A stretch of DNA of 64,000 nucleotides from Roseicella aerolata (GCF_020523605.1 NZ_JAJAQI010000026.1:20762-84761); one strand, 5' to 3'; positions 10,317 to 19,201 are shown, counted from the first letter of the stretch. Translations and numbers: made by a program. The notes: generated by a model from the sequence alone, not told the origin.

Positions 10317-11777
10317 ATGGAGGGGGAATCGGCCGAATCGGTCATCCCGCTGCTCGAAGAACATCTTCGAATTGCGAAGAACCAGCGCGCGACCGGCCGC
10401 GTCCGCATCGCCGTCACCACCGGGGAGGAAACCCGGCTGGTGGAGGAGGTGCTGCGCGACCGCCGCGTGGAGATCGAGCGCGTGCCGGTCGGGCGCCCGG
10501 TGACCGAGGCCCCGCCGGTACGGGAGGAGGGTGACACCCTTGTCATCCCGGTGCTGGAGGAGGTGCTGGTCGTCGAGCGCCGGCTGGTGCTGCGGGAGGA
10601 GGTCCGCCTCCGCCTGCGGACCGAGGAGCGGCGCGAGTCCGTCCCGGTCACGCTCCGCCGGCAGCAGGCCGCGGTCGAGCGCCTGCCCCCCCCTGCATCC
10701 CGGCTGGCGCCCAACCAACAGGAGGCCCAAGGCATGCGCACCATCACCGGACTGTTCGACAGCAGACCCGACGCCGAGCGCGCGGTGGAGTACATGGTCC
10801 AGCACCACGACATCGACCGGAACGCCATCCAGGTCCATGCCGCCGGCAGCGAGAACGTGACCGCCGGCACGCATGAGCGCCGGGACGAATCGCATCACGG
10901 CTTCGTCGCCTCGCTGCACGATCTCAGCCTGCCGGAGGAGGACCGGATCACCTATGCCGAGGGCCTGCGCCGCGGCGGCATCTTGGTCTCGGTGCGGGCG
11001 CCGGAGGACAGGCTCGACAAGGTGGCCGATGCCTTCGAGAGCAACGGCGCCGTCGACCTGGAGGCGCGGGAGGCGGAGTGGCGCCAGGGCGGCTGGACGG
11101 GCGGTGGCGGCGGCGTGATCGGCGGCATGGCCGGGGGGAAGGATGCCGCCGGCCCTGCCTCGACCGGCACCGGCCAGGGCGGCGCGCGGGCCACAAATGC
11201 TGGCACCGCGAAGCCGGTCGATGCCGGCATCGCCCCCCCGCCCGTTCGGCCGGTCGGCCCGGCGGCGCAGGCCGTGGCAGGCGCGGGCACCGGCACCTCC
11301 GCGCCGCGCGGCACGGCGGCAGGCGTGAGCGGTGGCGCCGGCGGCCCGCAGGCCCCCGGCATGGCGGCGGGGCGCGACGAGGCGATCCCGATCGTCGAGG
11401 AGCAGCTGCGTGTCGGCAAGCGCGACGTCACTCATGGCCGCGTCCGCGTGCGCAGCTACATCGTCGAGACGCCGGTCGAGGAGCAGGTGCGCCTGCGGGA
11501 GGAGCATGTGCAGGTGGAGCGCCGCCCGGTGGACCGGCCGCTCGGCGCGGGCGAGCGGGCCGATTTCCAGGACCGCGTGATCGAGGCGAACGAATCGACC
11601 GAGGAGGCGGTGATCGACAAGGAGGCACGGGTGCGCGAGGAGGTGGTGATCCGGAAGGAGGCGACCGAGCGGACCGAGACCGTCTCCGACACCCTCCGCC
11701 GTACCGAGGTGGAGGTGGAGGTGGAGGACGAGCGCCGCCGCGGCGCCGGCACCCCGCCGCGCGACCCGGGGCGGTAA
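10317..11777 (+). CDS. DUF2382 (YsnF/AvaK-type) stress-related protein with two DUF2382 regions
   Basis: The 486-residue frame has three parts. Residues 1-120 and about 358-480 are DUF2382 (VIPLLEEHLRIAKNQ and IPIVEEQLRVGKRDV, then many alternating Arg/Glu/Val). Residues about 140-255 resemble a general-stress-protein 17M-like domain (MRTITGLFDSRPDAERAVEYM). A Gly/Ala/Pro-rich linker of about 100 residues follows. The start at 10317 has AAAGGA upstream. The join near residue 125-139 reads like an untranslated leader: a run of eight C at 10686-10693, then ACAGGAGGCCCAAGGC directly before ATG 10734. This may be a fusion of two tandem genes or two overlapping translation starts. Such proteins are linked to stress tolerance, but their biochemical role is unknown. 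Confidence 0.85.
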   Translation: MEGESAESVIPLLEEHLRIAKNQRATGRVRIAVTTGEETRLVEEVLRDRRVEIERVPVGRPVTEAPPVREEGDTLVIPVLEEVLVVERRLVLREEVRLRLRTEERRESVPVTLRRQQAAVERLPPPASRLAPNQQEAQGMRTITGLFDSRPDAERAVEYMVQHHDIDRNAIQVHAAGSENVTAGTHERRDESHHGFVASLHDLSLPEEDRITYAEGLRRGGILVSVRAPEDRLDKVADAFESNGAVDLEAREAEWRQGGWTGGGGGVIGGMAGGKDAAGPASTGTGQGGARATNAGTAKPVDAGIAPPPVRPVGPAAQAVAGAGTGTSAPRGTAAGVSGGAGGPQAPGMAAGRDEAIPIVEEQLRVGKRDVTHGRVRVRSYIVETPVEEQVRLREEHVQVERRPVDRPLGAGERADFQDRVIEANESTEEAVIDKEARVREEVVIRKEATERTETVSDTLRRTEVEVEVEDERRRGAGTPPRDPGR

Positions 11778-11823
11778 CCGGCCGGGCGGCGGCGGCGATG
11801 GCCTTGCCGCCGCCGCCGCCCGG

Positions 11824-12981
11824 ATGGACGATGGCGGGATGGAGACCCGTTCCGTCGAGGCCATCGTCATCGGCGCCGGCATGGCCGGCGCCACCGCCGC
11901 CGCCCACCTCGCCGCCACGCGCCACGTCGCGCTGCTGGAGGCGGAGGAGAGCGCGGGCTACCACGCCACCGGCCGTTCCGCTGCCATCTGGATCCGGAAT
12001 TACGGCAGCCCGGATGCCCGCATCCTCACCGCCGCCTCCCGCGCCTTCTTCGATTCGCCGCCCGCCGGCTTCGCCGCCGCGCCGCTGATCCGCGCACGGG
12101 ACGTGGTGCACCTGGCGCCACCGGGGCAGGTCGGGCACCTGCAGGCGATGATGGCGGCAGCGCCGGACCTGCGGCCGCTCGACCTCGCCGCACTGCGCGC
12201 CCGCGTCCCCGTCCTGCGGCCCGGCTATGCGGCCATGGCGGCGCTGGAGCCGGACTGCTTCGACATCGACGTCGCCGCCCTGCACCAGGGCTTCCTCCGC
12301 CAGGTCGCGGAACGCGGCGGCACGCTCGCGCTGCGCCACCGCGCCGGCCGGATCTGGAAGGAAGCCGGGCTCTGGCGGGCGGAGGCCTCGACCGGCGCCG
12401 TCTTCGCCGCGCCCGTCCTGGTGGATGCCGCCGGCGCCTGGGGGGACGAGGTCGCGGCGCTGGCGGGCGTGCATATCCTCGGCCTGCAGCCGAAGCGCCG
12501 CACCGCCTGCATCATCGACCCCGGCCCGCATGACTGCACGGACTGGCCGCTGCTCGGCGATGTGGACCATAGCTGGTACGTCCGGCCGGAGGCGCGGCGG
12601 AAGCTGATGGTCTCCCCGGCCGACGAGACGGACAGCGCGCCGCTCGACGCCCAGCCGGAGGAGCTGGACGTCGCCGTCGCCATCGACCGGATGCAGCAGG
12701 CGCTGGACATACCGGTGACCAGGATCGAGCACAAATGGGCCGGGCTGCGCAGCTTCACGCCGGATCGCGGCCTCGCCATCGGCGAGGGCAGCGAGGCCGG
12801 CTTCTTCTGGATGGTCGGCCAGGGCGGCTACGGCATCCAGACCGCGCCGGCGGCGGGCCGGCTGCTGGCGGCGCTGGTGAACGGCACGGCGCCGGAGGCG
12901 GATATCGCGGCCGCGGCGCCGCTGACCGATCCGCGCCGATTCGAGCGGATGGCCGGGGAGAGGCAGCGCCCGGAGGCGTGA
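11824..12981 (+). CDS. FAD-dependent oxidoreductase (DadA/glycine-D-amino acid oxidase family)
   Basis: The protein has 385 residues with an N-terminal FAD-binding Rossmann motif VIGAGMAGATAAAHLA followed by an acidic strand end LLEAEE. The C-terminal GQGGYGIQTAPAAGRLLAAL is the second FAD contact region of the DAO family. ATG 11824 and ATG 11839 are both possible starts; neither has a strong ribosome site. It lies 36 bp before a PLP-dependent dehydratase gene. This suggests a small amino-acid catabolic unit, an inference from proximity. Confidence 0.88.
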   Translation: MDDGGMETRSVEAIVIGAGMAGATAAAHLAATRHVALLEAEESAGYHATGRSAAIWIRNYGSPDARILTAASRAFFDSPPAGFAAAPLIRARDVVHLAPPGQVGHLQAMMAAAPDLRPLDLAALRARVPVLRPGYAAMAALEPDCFDIDVAALHQGFLRQVAERGGTLALRHRAGRIWKEAGLWRAEASTGAVFAAPVLVDAAGAWGDEVAALAGVHILGLQPKRRTACIIDPGPHDCTDWPLLGDVDHSWYVRPEARRKLMVSPADETDSAPLDAQPEELDVAVAIDRMQQALDIPVTRIEHKWAGLRSFTPDRGLAIGEGSEAGFFWMVGQGGYGIQTAPAAGRLLAALVNGTAPEADIAAAAPLTDPRRFERMAGERQRPEA

Positions 12982-13016
12982 GGCCGATCGACGAACACAG
13001 GCTTGAGGACATCCCG

Positions 13017-13997
13017 ATGAGCGAGACGGTCAGCTTCGCCGATGTCGAGGCCGCGGCGGCCAGGCTGCGCGGCAAGGTGGTGCGCACGCCGATGCTGCGC
13101 CACCGGCTGCTGGACGAGATTACCGGCGGCACCGTGCTGGTGAAGCCCGAACCCTTGCAGAGGACCGGCAGCTTCAAGCTGCGCGGCGCCACCAACGCCT
13201 CCCTGCTGCTGGACCCGGCGGCGCGGCGCGCGGGCGTGGTCACGCATTCCTCCGGCAACCATGGCCAGGCCCTCGCCTGCGCCGCGCACATGCTGGGCAT
13301 GCCGGCGCTGATCGCCATGCCGAGCGACGCGCCGGCCATCAAGGTCGAGAGCACGCGGCGCTGGGGCGCCGAGATCCATCCCTTCGACCGCCACGGCGTG
13401 GACCGGGACGCGCTGGCGGCGTGGCTGGCGGCGGAGCGCGGCGCGACGCTGATCCCCCCCTTCGACCACCCGCATGTCATCGCCGGCCAGGGCACGGTGG
13501 CGCTGGAACTGCTGGAGGACGTGAAGGCGGCCGGCCTCGCGCTCGATGCGCTCGCGGTGTGCACGGGTGGGGGCGGGCTGATCGCCGGCTGCGCCCTGGC
13601 GGCCGAGGCGCTGGCGCCGGAGGCGGAGGTCTGGGCGGTGGAGCCCGAGGGGTGGGATGACACCCGCCGCAGCCTGGAGGCGGGGCGGCGCATCCCGGCC
13701 GACGGCAGGGGCGAGAATTTCTGCGACGCGCTGCTCTCGCGGCAGCCCGGGGCCCTCACCTTCGCCATCAACCATCCGCGCCTCGCGGGCGGCATCGCGG
13801 TGACGCGGGCGGAGGTGCTGCGGGCGATGCGCTTCGCCTTCGATCACCTGAAGATCGTGGCGGAGCCGGGCGGTGCCGTGGCGCTGGCGGCGGTGCTGGC
13901 CGGCAGGCTGGACACCAGGGGACGCACGGTCGGCATCGTCATCAGCGGGGGCAATGTGGATCCCGCGGTCTTCGCGGAGGCGCTGGCGGCGGGCTGA
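13017..13997 (+). CDS. threonine/serine dehydratase-family PLP enzyme
   Basis: The 326-residue fold-type II PLP enzyme has the Schiff-base lysine in SFKLRGA, the substrate loop SSGNHGQA, and a glycine-rich phosphate loop TGGGGLIAG. Family members remove ammonia from threonine, serine or hydroxyaspartate, or racemise serine. No C-terminal ACT domain is present, so it is the catabolic or racemase-like short form. ATG 13017 is preceded by GAGGA; the frame extends upstream only through the 3' end of the oxidoreductase gene. Confidence 0.9.
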   Translation: MSETVSFADVEAAAARLRGKVVRTPMLRHRLLDEITGGTVLVKPEPLQRTGSFKLRGATNASLLLDPAARRAGVVTHSSGNHGQALACAAHMLGMPALIAMPSDAPAIKVESTRRWGAEIHPFDRHGVDRDALAAWLAAERGATLIPPFDHPHVIAGQGTVALELLEDVKAAGLALDALAVCTGGGGLIAGCALAAEALAPEAEVWAVEPEGWDDTRRSLEAGRRIPADGRGENFCDALLSRQPGALTFAINHPRLAGGIAVTRAEVLRAMRFAFDHLKIVAEPGGAVALAAVLAGRLDTRGRTVGIVISGGNVDPAVFAEALAAG

Positions 13998-14004
13998 CGC
14001 GCCT

Positions 14005-14030
14005 CCGGCGGGGACGGCAGGCCCCGCCGG
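14005..14030 (+). terminator. candidate terminator after the dehydratase gene
   Basis: A perfect 9-bp stem (CCGGCGGGG and CCCCGCCGG) with an 8-base loop lies 8 bases after the stop. No T-run follows, as is common in this high-GC sequence. Confidence 0.5.
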
Positions 14031-14065
14031 GAAAGCCTTGCCTCCGACGGGCTCCGGCGAGGGGG

Positions 14066-14170
14066 CTAGAACAGATCGCCAGAGGCCGTGAACGACCGAA
14101 GGCGTGAATCTGCTCGGAAAACAAGGAGCTACAGCGGATGAGCGTTCAGTTCTGAACGCAATCCGCTGTA
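14066..14170 (+). repeat. dispersed palindromic element, copy 2
   Basis: It begins CTAGAACAGATCGCC and ends with an imperfect inverted repeat (14130-14149 and 14152-14170) around GCGTTCAG-TT-CTGAACGC. It has the same order of blocks as the copy at 3550-3680 read on the other strand. It sits between the dehydratase gene and the small gene at 14191. Confidence 0.75.
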
Positions 14171-14190
14171 AGCCCCCCCACCGGCCCGCC

Positions 14191-14397
14191 TTACCGCTGC
14201 GGGGTCTGGCCCTGCTCGCTGCAGGCCCAGCCATGGCAGTGGACGAGCCCGTCGTCGTAGGGCTCCTCCTCCGGATGGGCCGACATGGCGGCGGCGATGG
14301 TCGCGCCGCGGCGCATCGGGCCGGTGGGGGCGGGCAGCGGCTCGGTCGCCCAGGCGTGGGAATGCACCAGGCCGTCGTCGTAATCGTCGTTGGACAT
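14191..14397 (-). CDS. small protein with two YDDGLVHxHxWA repeats (68 aa)
   Basis: I do not recognise this protein from characterised families. It has 68 residues with two copies of one motif: YDDGLVHSHAWA (residues 6-17) and YDDGLVHCHGWA (47-58). They are joined by a Pro/Ala/Arg linker; the second copy has cysteines inside and just after it. Paired HxH with acidic residues suggests metal binding, which is inference. AAGGAA stands 8 bases before ATG 14397. The gene follows isocitrate lyase on the same strand, 68 bp after its stop, with a strong hairpin between. There is no signal peptide or membrane span. Confidence 0.72.
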   Translation of the reverse strand: MSNDDYDDGLVHSHAWATEPLPAPTGPMRRGATIAAAMSAHPEEEPYDDGLVHCHGWACSEQGQTPQR

Positions 14398-14432
14398 GGG
14401 ACGTTTTCCTTTTCGTGGGGCCGTGGGGGTGT

Positions 14433-14456
14433 CCCGCGCCGGCCGCCCGGCGCGGG
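14433..14456 (-). terminator. strong hairpin between isocitrate lyase and the small repeat protein
   Basis: A perfect 10-bp stem (CCCGCGCCGG and CCGGCGCGGG) with a 4-base loop. With no T-run it may act as a partial terminator or as an mRNA stabiliser that sets different levels for the two genes. Confidence 0.5.
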
Positions 14457-14465
14457 GCGGGGTGG

Positions 14466-15791
14466 TCAGTGGGCGTGCGCCTTCTCGCCGTCGTGGAACT
14501 GCGCCGCCTCGGTGCTGGTCGCCAGCGCGGTGGTGCTGGACTGGCCGCCGCCCGCCGCCGTGGCGACCGCGTCGAAATAGCCCACCCCCACCTCGCGCTG
14601 GTGGCGCACCGCGGTGAAGCCCTCGGCCTCGGCGGCGAACTCCGCCTGCTGCAGCTCGGAATAGGCGCCCATGCCGCGGTCCTTGTAGCCGCGGGCCAGC
14701 TTGAACATGGACAGGTTCAGGCTGTGGAAGCCGGCGAGGGTGACGAACTGGAATTTGTAGCCCATGGCGCCCAGCTCGCGCTGGAACCTGGTCGCCGCCT
14801 CGATGCCCATCTTCCGCTGCCAGTTGAAGGACGGGCTGCAGTTGTAGGCGAGCATCTTGCCGGGGAATTCCTTCTGGACCGCCTCGGCGAAGTCGCGCGC
14901 ATCCTGCAGGTCGGGGTCGGAGGTCTCCCACCACAGCAGGTCGGCATAGGGCGCATAGGCCAGGCTGCGGGCGATGGCGTATTGCTTGCCCATGCCGGGC
15001 CTGATCCGGAAGAAGCCTTCCGGCGTGCGGTCATCGGTGATGAAGGGCCGGTCGCGCTCATCCACGTCGCTGGTGAGAAGCTGGGCGCTCTCGGCATCCG
15101 TCCGGCAGAGCAGGACGGTCGGCACACCCTCCACGTCGGCCGCGAGGCGGGCGGCGTTCAGCGTGCGGATATGCTGCTGGATCGGCACCAGCACCTTGCC
15201 GCCGAGATGGCCGCATTTCTTCTCGGACGCCAGCTGGTCCTCGAAGTGGACGCCCGCCGCGCCGGCATCGATCATGGCGCGCATCAGCTCATAGGCGTTC
15301 AGCGCGCCGCCGAAGCCGGCCTCGGCATCGGCGACGATCGGCGCCATGTAGTGGGTGTCGTCGCCCTTCCCTTCCTGTACCGCGATCTGGTCGGCGCGGC
15401 GCAGCGCGTTGTTGATCCGCCGCACCACGTTGGGGACGCTGTCCACGGGGTAGAGAGACTGGTCCGGGTACATGGTCGAGGCGGTATTGGCATCCGCTGC
15501 CACCTGCCAGCCCGAGAGATAGATCGCCTTCAGCCCGGCCTTCACCTGCTGCAGGGCCTGCATGCCGGTCAGCGCGCCGAGGGTGTTCACATAGGGTTCG
15601 GTCTTCAGCAGCTGCCACAGGCGGCGGGCGCCCCTGTCGGCCAGGGTGTGCTGGATGCGGAAGCTGCCGGCGAGCCGCGCGACATCGGCCGGCGTGTAGT
15701 CGCGGCGGATGCCATCGAACCGGCCGGGCTCGGGCCGCTCGCCGCCGAAGCTGCCATCCGGCGCGAAATGGGGGGCGGGTGTCTGGCGCAT
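14466..15791 (-). CDS. aceA: isocitrate lyase
   Basis: The 441-residue enzyme splits isocitrate to glyoxylate and succinate in the glyoxylate shunt, needed for growth on acetate and fatty acids. The catalytic loop KKCGH is at residues 191-195. The flanking conserved segments [12 protein letters not shown] (91-102), [14 protein letters not shown] (173-186) and YNCSPSFNW are present. Length is normal for the bacterial class. A regulator of the ScfR/RamB type is transcribed divergently from the shared 146-bp region. Malate synthase is not in the window. Confidence 0.97.
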   Translation of the reverse strand: MRQTPAPHFAPDGSFGGERPEPGRFDGIRRDYTPADVARLAGSFRIQHTLADRGARRLWQLLKTEPYVNTLGALTGMQALQQVKAGLKAIYLSGWQVAADANTASTMYPDQSLYPVDSVPNVVRRINNALRRADQIAVQEGKGDDTHYMAPIVADAEAGFGGALNAYELMRAMIDAGAAGVHFEDQLASEKKCGHLGGKVLVPIQQHIRTLNAARLAADVEGVPTVLLCRTDAESAQLLTSDVDERDRPFITDDRTPEGFFRIRPGMGKQYAIARSLAYAPYADLLWWETSDPDLQDARDFAEAVQKEFPGKMLAYNCSPSFNWQRKMGIEAATRFQRELGAMGYKFQFVTLAGFHSLNLSMFKLARGYKDRGMGAYSELQQAEFAAEAEGFTAVRHQREVGVGYFDAVATAAGGGQSSTTALATSTEAAQFHDGEKAHAH

Positions 15792-15830
15792 AGGTGATCT
15801 CCTGATCGGGCTGGCCCCGGTGTGCAGGTC

Positions 15831-15925
15831 AATAATTCACATTGCGGCGCCGAAGTTCAGGTCTTATTGGTGTGAAAATCGGCAAACCAGTCGTCGCTTT
15901 CACAATCCACTTGTGAAATTTGTAA
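15831..15925. promoter_or_regulatory. divergent aceA/regulator control region with candidate operator
   Basis: The 146 bp between aceA and the regulator are distinctly AT-rich. Positions 15898-15918 hold a perfect inverted repeat, TTTCACAA-TCCAC-TTGTGAAA. Similar half-sites occur at 15836-15841 (TTCACA) and 15871-15876 (TGTGAA). The repeat lies about 20 bp before the regulator start, fitting autoregulation. Binding by the adjacent regulator is inference. Confidence 0.55.
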
Positions 15926-15937
15926 AGGCAGTGAAGC

Positions 15938-17371
15938 ATGGCGCGAGCGCTGATCGGCCGTACCGTCCGCCGGCTCCGGCAGGAGAAGGGCCTGGCGCAA
16001 CAGGCGCTGGCCGCGCGGCTCGGCATCTCCGCCAGCTATCTGAACCTGATCGAGCATGATCAGCGGGCGGTGACCGCGACCCTGCTGATCAAGCTGACCG
16101 AGGCGCTGCAGGTCGACATCACCGCCCTCTCCGGCATGCGGGAGAAGGCGATCGAGACCGGGCTGCGCGAGGTGCTGTCGGACCCGCTGCTGGGGCTCGA
16201 CCAGGTGCCGGAGGAGGAGGTCGCGACCCTCGCTGGCAGCGCGCCGAATGCCGCGCGCGCCATGCTGGCGCTCTATCGCGCCTGGCGCGTGGCGCGGGAG
16301 GATTCCGGCGGCATCGCCCTGCCGACGGGGCGCCGCATCCTGCTGCCGACCGAGGAGGCGCGCGATTTCTTCCACGACCGCAGCAACCACTTCGCCGAGC
16401 TGGAAGCGGCGGCCGAGGCGATCGCCGCCGAGATGGGCGTGACCGCCCCATCCGAGATGAACCACGCCGTCGCGCAGCGGCTGCGGGAGAAGCACGGGCT
16501 GGTCGTCACCGTCGGCGCCCTGCCCGGCGCGCTGCGCCGCTACGACCCGGTCGGGCGGCGGCTCGACCTCTCGGAGACGCTGCCGCGCGAGAGCCGCGGC
16601 TTCCACCTCGCCTTCCAGCTCATGCTGCTGGAAGCGGGCGAGGCCGTGCAGGCGGCGATGCAGGGCACCGAGCCGTCGAGCACCGAGGCCGGGCAGCTCA
16701 TCCGCATCGGCCTGCTGAACTACGCCGCCGCCGCGCTGATGATGCCCTTCGGCCCCTTCCTCGCGGCGGCGCGCGAGTTGCGGCATGATGTGGAGGCGCT
16801 GGCGGCACGCTTCGGCGTCTCCTTCGAGCAGGCCTGCCACCGCCTGACCACGCTGCAGCGGCCGGGCGAGCCGGCGCAGCGCGGCGTGCCCTTCTTCTTC
16901 CTGCGCGTGGACCCGGCCGGCAATGTCGGCAAGCGCCTGGCGGCGGCGGGCTTCCCCTTCGCGCGCTTCGGCGGCTCCTGCCCCAAATGGGTCGTGCACC
17001 AGGCCTTCGCCACGCCGGGCACGCTGCGCGTGCAGCTCGCGCAGCTGCCGGATGGCGGCACCTTCCTCTGCTTCGCCCGCACCGTGCATGGCGTGGCGCA
17101 GCGCTGGGGGGAGCCGCCGCCCGTCTATGTCGTCGCCATGGGCTGCGACATCTCCCGCGCCACCGAGGTGGTCTATGGCGACGGGCTGGACCTGGAGAAG
17201 GCGATGGTCGGCATCGGACTCTCCTGCCGGCTCTGCGACCGGATGGATTGCCGCAGCCGCGCCTTCCCGCCGCTGGAGCACCGGCTCTCGCTCGACCCCA
17301 TGGTGGCGAGCGACGCGCCCTACAAATTCGAGCCGCCGCGCCGCCGCGCCGCGCCGGCCGGACCGGGCTGA
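15938..17371 (+). CDS. XRE-family short-chain fatty acid metabolism regulator (ScfR/RamB/PccR-like)
   Basis: The 477-residue protein has an N-terminal helix-turn-helix (RTVRRLRQEKGLAQQALAARLGISASYLNLIE, here cited by residues about 7-40 with key QQALAARLGIS). A middle IrrE-like/DUF955-type region and a C-terminal DUF2083 region follow, with clustered cysteines in LSCRLCDRMDC. Family members (RamB in actinobacteria, PccR in Rhodobacter) control acetate or propionate metabolism including isocitrate lyase. Its position divergent to aceA fits that role. Confidence 0.9.
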   Translation: MARALIGRTVRRLRQEKGLAQQALAARLGISASYLNLIEHDQRAVTATLLIKLTEALQVDITALSGMREKAIETGLREVLSDPLLGLDQVPEEEVATLAGSAPNAARAMLALYRAWRVAREDSGGIALPTGRRILLPTEEARDFFHDRSNHFAELEAAAEAIAAEMGVTAPSEMNHAVAQRLREKHGLVVTVGALPGALRRYDPVGRRLDLSETLPRESRGFHLAFQLMLLEAGEAVQAAMQGTEPSSTEAGQLIRIGLLNYAAAALMMPFGPFLAAARELRHDVEALAARFGVSFEQACHRLTTLQRPGEPAQRGVPFFFLRVDPAGNVGKRLAAAGFPFARFGGSCPKWVVHQAFATPGTLRVQLAQLPDGGTFLCFARTVHGVAQRWGEPPPVYVVAMGCDISRATEVVYGDGLDLEKAMVGIGLSCRLCDRMDCRSRAFPPLEHRLSLDPMVASDAPYKFEPPRRRAAPAGPG

Positions 17372-17428
17372 CACCTGGCCCACCGGGTCCCGACCTGCGG
17401 CCTGCGGAGCGCGCCGGACGAAGGCGCA

Positions 17429-17446
17429 TCGCGGCACGTGCCGCGA
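17429..17446. terminator. 18-bp perfect palindrome between converging genes
   Basis: TCGCGGCACGTGCCGCGA is a perfect palindrome in the 151-bp gap between the regulator and the SYLF gene, which converge. It may form a bidirectional terminator-like hairpin, or be a protein-binding site; no T-run follows. Confidence 0.35.
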
Positions 17447-17522
17447 CGCCAGGGCCCGGAGGGCCGCCGGATGTCCGGGGCATGGCACGCGTCAGCCTGC
17501 CATGCACCAGGTATGAGGCGGC

Positions 17523-18080
17523 TCAGGCCTCCGGGTTGATCCGGGTGATCTTGGTGCCGGTCAGCGACAGGGAGGCCATCAGGCCCTGCTGGCCGAAGGT
17601 GATGGCATAGACCGGCTCGTTCAGGGTGGTGGAAGTGGCATTGGCCTGCACGCCGCGGTCGAGCACGACGACGCTCGGGCCGGTGCCGATCTCCCAGCCA
17701 TCGGCCCGCGCGAGGGCGCCGACCGCTTCCTCCGTCATGAAGAACATGGCGAGCCCCGCCGATTGCGCGCCGGCGAGCAGGCCGAGCGAGACACCCGCGA
17801 TGGAGTAGTAGCCCTGGGTCCGGCCGTTCTGCAGCGCCGCGCCCTCGCCGTACTGGCCGCCGACGATGAAGCCGCCGCTGATGATGCGCGGGAAGATCAG
17901 CATGGCCTTCGCCTGGCGCAGCAGCGGCTCGGTATTCGGGAGGTCCCGCAACCGGGTGAGCGCGGCCTGCACCTCGGCATCGATCTCCCGGCGGCTCGCG
18001 GCGCGGGCGGTGGCGGGCAGGGCAAACGCGCCGGCGGCAAGGAGGAGGCCGCCGAAATGGCGGCGCGTGGGGTGGGGCAT
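17523..18080 (-). CDS. SYLF (YSC84-like) lipid-binding domain protein, exported
   Basis: The 185-residue protein has a signal peptide with an RR motif (TRRHFGGLLLAAGAFALPATARA) and then a SYLF domain. Diagnostic segments are AKAMLIFPRIISGGFIVGGQYGEGA and YYSIAGVSLGLLAGAQSAG. SYLF domains bind phosphoinositides in eukaryotes; in bacteria the periplasmic versions have no settled function. ATG 18080 is chosen since it begins the signal peptide and has GGAGA upstream. It stands alone, 94 bp after the ABC permease operon end. Confidence 0.87.
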   Translation of the reverse strand: MPHPTRRHFGGLLLAAGAFALPATARAASRREIDAEVQAALTRLRDLPNTEPLLRQAKAMLIFPRIISGGFIVGGQYGEGAALQNGRTQGYYSIAGVSLGLLAGAQSAGLAMFFMTEEAVGALARADGWEIGTGPSVVVLDRGVQANATSTTLNEPVYAITFGQQGLMASLSLTGTKITRINPEA

Positions 18081-18174
18081 GGGGGGTCTCCGGACGGATG
18101 CTCGCCCCCGCAACGTCCCCCCTCGCGCCGGGTTGCCGCCCGGCCGCTTCCGGCCGGACGGCAGCGGCTGGTGC

Positions 18175-19086
18175 TCAGCCCTTCACATCCATCGCCTGCC
18201 GCAGCCCGTCCGCGAGCAGGTTGAAGCAGATGGAAGTGACGAAGATGCAGACGCCGGGCAGCACCGCCACCCAGGGCTGCACATAGATCGCGGTGCGCAG
18301 CGTGTTCAGCATCAGCCCCCATTCCGGCTCCGGCGGCTTGGTGCCGAGGCCGAGGAAGGAGAGGCCCGAGGCCAGGATCATGCAGACCGAGATGAGCGAG
18401 GTCGCGTAGACGAAGATCGGCCCGAGCACGTTGCCCAGCACATGCACCCGCACGATGGTGAAGCCCGAGGCGCCGGAGGCCCGCGCCGCATCCACGAAAT
18501 CGAGGTTGCGCACGCCCTGCGTCACGCTTTCCGCCACCCGGATGATCTGCGGGATGAAGACCAGGGTCAGGGCCAGGATGGCGTTGAAGATGCCCGCCCC
18601 GAGCGCGCCGGAGATGGCGACCGCCAGCAGCACGGAGGGGAAGGCGTAGAAGATGTCCGTCGTGCGCATGATGGCCATGTTGACCTTGCCGCCGACGAAG
18701 CCTGCGAGGATGCCGAGCGTCGAGCCGATGACGAAGGCGAAGACCACCGGCACGATGCCCATGAACCAGGAGAGGCGGCCGCCATGGAGCAGGCGGGTCA
18801 GGATGTCCCGCCCCAGCTCATCCGTTCCCAGCGGGTAGTTGGGCGTGCCGATCGCCCGCAGGCGGCGGATCATGCTGCCCTGGTAGGGGTCGTGCGGCGC
18901 CAGCAGCGGGGCGAAGATGATCGCCAGCAGCATCAGCAGCAGGATGGCGCCGCAGACGATGGTGACCGGATCGCGCCGCAGGCGCTTCCAGACGCCGGCC
19001 CAGTAGCCCTCGGACCGCGCCGTGGCCTGCCTCGCCTGAACGGCGAGTTCGGCTTCCGCGGCCGTCGGAGTGGTGGCGGTGCTCAT
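18175..19086 (-). CDS. peptide/nickel-type ABC transporter permease (DppC-like)
   Basis: This 303-residue inner-membrane permease has a cytoplasmic N-terminus, then RLRRDPVTIVCGAILLLMLL and further spans. The periplasmic loop has HDPYQGSMIRRLRAIGTPNYPLGTDELGRDIL, whose core PLGTDELGRDIL is diagnostic of DppC/OppC. The EAA-like loop is VDAARASGASGFTIVRVHVL. ATG 19086 begins the family sequence; an upstream extension is not protein-like. It is third in the binding protein-DppB-DppC order. No ATPase genes follow. Confidence 0.93.
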   Translation of the reverse strand: MSTATTPTAAEAELAVQARQATARSEGYWAGVWKRLRRDPVTIVCGAILLLMLLAIIFAPLLAPHDPYQGSMIRRLRAIGTPNYPLGTDELGRDILTRLLHGGRLSWFMGIVPVVFAFVIGSTLGILAGFVGGKVNMAIMRTTDIFYAFPSVLLAVAISGALGAGIFNAILALTLVFIPQIIRVAESVTQGVRNLDFVDAARASGASGFTIVRVHVLGNVLGPIFVYATSLISVCMILASGLSFLGLGTKPPEPEWGLMLNTLRTAIYVQPWVAVLPGVCIFVTSICFNLLADGLRQAMDVKG

Positions 19087-19201
19087 GCTCCTGTTCTCCA
19101 AAGAGGTTGGGCGGGCCGGCTCAGGCCGCCGCGCCCTCCGGGGCACCCCGCGGGGCGGTGTCTCATGGGAGCCCTGCCGGCGCTCCGCTCACCAGGGCGC
19201 C

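Noticed and set aside
10686..10693. Certain frameshift in the C run of the DUF2382 gene
   Set aside because: Shifting either way does not restore an obvious separate gene end close by, so a sequencing error cannot be claimed; kept only as a possible fusion point.
14191..14397. RiPP precursor with two core repeats
   Set aside because: Repeated motifs invite the idea, but no maturation enzyme, protease or exporter gene lies near, and the motif is acidic and His-rich without a leader.
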